A DNA stretch of 38,859 bases, taken from NCBI GenBank assembly GCA_902766365.1, contig CACXDC010000192.1, positions 1 to 38,859 of the forward strand. The letters run 5' to 3'. Each line of letters starts with the position of its first letter. Positions within the stretch are counted from its first letter, which is position 1. Below, piece after piece: positions 37,856-38,859 of this stretch. The notes below the pieces were generated by a model. That model did not search any database, was not told the DNA's origin, and saw only the letters and a program-made list of their open reading frames with translations. Source of the stretch: an uncultured Lachnospiraceae bacterium (GTDB lineage Bacteria > Bacillota > Clostridia > Lachnospirales > Lachnospiraceae). The translations under genes were made by a program, and so were the position numbers.

Positions 37856-38859
37856 CTACTTTTTCACTACTATAACTTCTTTTCCTTCAAACGCAAATCC
37901 CAGTTTACAGATTCGCTCCCCTGCTATCCCTGTGGCAATCAGATCCGCTTCATATTTCTTCTCTTCTATCTGACGCAGTGCATTTGCCGCCGTCTGTGCA
38001 AGGTCTTTTTCCTTCCGTTCATCGAACACCTTAAATTCCATAATAAAAGCATCGTCTTCCGGCCGCAATGGATAAAGGGCAATATCATATCTTCCTCTTC
38101 CGCTTTCACGATTGGATACAATTCGATAGCTGTCTTTCAGGGAGACGATCAGTCCAAGCACCAGTCCATGGAAAAAGTTTTCCGGATTTCTTTTTGAGGA
38201 CGCTCCTGTATCAAAATAACTCATGGACGAATAGGTAATATCAAGAAGTATATCTTCCATTTCTTCTGTATTGTGTGCAAGCAGTGCCTTTATAAATTCG
38301 TTGTAATATAAATTTCCATTATCAAACATTCCAAGGATCTCATTTCGGAACATACTCATGACCTCCTGGTTGGTAACAGATACATCGCACTCCGTATATT
38401 CCTCATACTTTATCACATTGTCAGCTTTGATATATCCGATCGCCAGCAGCAATGACCACAGGCTGTTTTCATCACCATCCATATACTGAAAGGTAATGTT
38501 TTCATTTATCTTCTTATGTACCACTTCTCCTGCCATCAGCCGTTCAATCTCAAATTTACTACGTACCGGATGCCTTCGGATAATATCCCCTATGATCTTA
38601 TTGCTGCTGGTATTGATCCAGTAGGAAATCAGCTGGCCTCTGTCCAGGAAATTACAGATAGACCATGGATTGTATATATCCTTGCAGTTTCCGAAAATAA
38701 AGCCATCGTACATCGCCTTCACATCCTGAAAACAGTCCATATTCTGACATTTCAGTGCATCCATGACTTCCCTCTCTGTAAACCCGAAGCAGTCGCTGTA
38801 CTCTTCATCCGTCACTGTATATGTTTCAATATTATTCAGATCTGAAAAAAGCGAGTTTC
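37856..38859 (-). CDS. AAA-ATPase-like / PD-(D/E)XK protein, C-terminal part
   Basis: The frame is open to the right edge (FSDLNNIETYTV lies upstream of the first possible internal start), so the gene is cut by the window and lacks its N-terminus here. The visible 334 residues begin near the end of an AAA_ATPase-like domain, with YSDCFGFTEREV and YDGFIFG...YNPWSICNFL. They finish with a DUF1703-type PD-(D/E)XK nuclease-like domain. There RGRYDIALYP and DAFIMEFKVF give the D...ExK core, and ALRQIEEKKY follows. Such genes are multicopy accessory genes in gut Clostridia and Bacteroidetes with no firmly known role. Only the P-loop part is unseen. Confidence 0.88.
   Translation of the reverse strand, partial: NSLFSDLNNIETYTVTDEEYSDCFGFTEREVMDALKCQNMDCFQDVKAMYDGFIFGNCKDIYNPWSICNFLDRGQLISYWINTSSNKIIGDIIRRHPVRSKFEIERLMAGEVVHKKINENITFQYMDGDENSLWSLLLAIGYIKADNVIKYEEYTECDVSVTNQEVMSMFRNEILGMFDNGNLYYNEFIKALLAHNTEEMEDILLDITYSSMSYFDTGASSKRNPENFFHGLVLGLIVSLKDSYRIVSNRESGRGRYDIALYPLRPEDDAFIMEFKVFDERKEKDLAQTAANALRQIEEKKYEADLIATGIAGERICKLGFAFEGKEVIVVKK

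Overview
The window looks like chromosomal DNA of an anaerobic gut Clostridia bacterium, most likely a member of the Lachnospiraceae. The evidence is a canonical SCIFF peptide and its radical-SAM maturase next to a fused SecDF, a long-form pyrophosphate-dependent phosphofructokinase, a DUF3793-flavodoxin unit, a diaminopimelate-type MurE, and consensus sigma-A promoters with strong purine-rich ribosome binding sites. The genus cannot be fixed from the sequence alone. Most genes lie on the minus strand, so the text below reads right to left where it follows transcription.

Region 1 (1-4,215) is accessory DNA. It holds a DUF4143-type AAA ATPase, a small membrane protein, and a scrambled patch. 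In that patch the C-terminal end of a Fic-family gene is fused to a 5'-truncated gene resembling the TenpN/ToxN toxins of type III toxin-antitoxin systems. A compact multi-hairpin element abuts the truncated toxin. Next to it is an orphan promoter-terminator unit that probably makes a small RNA of about 130 nt. A flavodoxin gene and a frameshifted DUF3793 gene follow. They are driven by a consensus promoter that carries two copies of the operator-like dyad GTTAG-N6-CTAAC, which is probably metal-responsive.

Region 2 (4,216-16,713) is a long housekeeping operon: murE-priA-def-fmt-zinc peptidase-rsmB-rlmN-PP2C phosphatase-PASTA kinase-rsgA. It joins peptidoglycan precursor synthesis, replication restart, translation start and maturation, rRNA methylation, cell-wall-sensing Ser/Thr phosphorylation and ribosome assembly. 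Intergenic gaps range from a 4-bp overlap to about 90 bp.

Region 3 (16,801-25,134) carries scfA-scfB-secDF-recJ followed by a PfkB-family sugar kinase, with a CorC/HlyC-type membrane protein upstream. Hairpins between scfA and scfB and between secDF and recJ probably set expression ratios.

Region 4 (25,192-28,636) holds a small TIGR04086-type membrane protein, a MATE exporter, a VanZ-like protein and a DegV fatty-acid-binding protein. The degV promoter has a perfect dyad in its spacer.

Region 5 (28,667-35,961) is an export and signalling block. A membrane diguanylate cyclase and an overlapping TetR regulator share one promoter. They lie upstream of an MMPL/RND exporter, a large heptad-repeat lipoprotein and an MntP-like membrane protein, which appear to form one operon. 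TetR is the obvious candidate regulator of that operon.

Region 6 (36,022-38,859) carries the highly expressed-looking PPi-phosphofructokinase, a bidirectional terminator, and the C-terminal part of an AAA-ATPase-like/PD-(D/E)XK protein that runs off the right edge. No rRNA or tRNA gene, CRISPR array, transposase or prophage gene was recognised.
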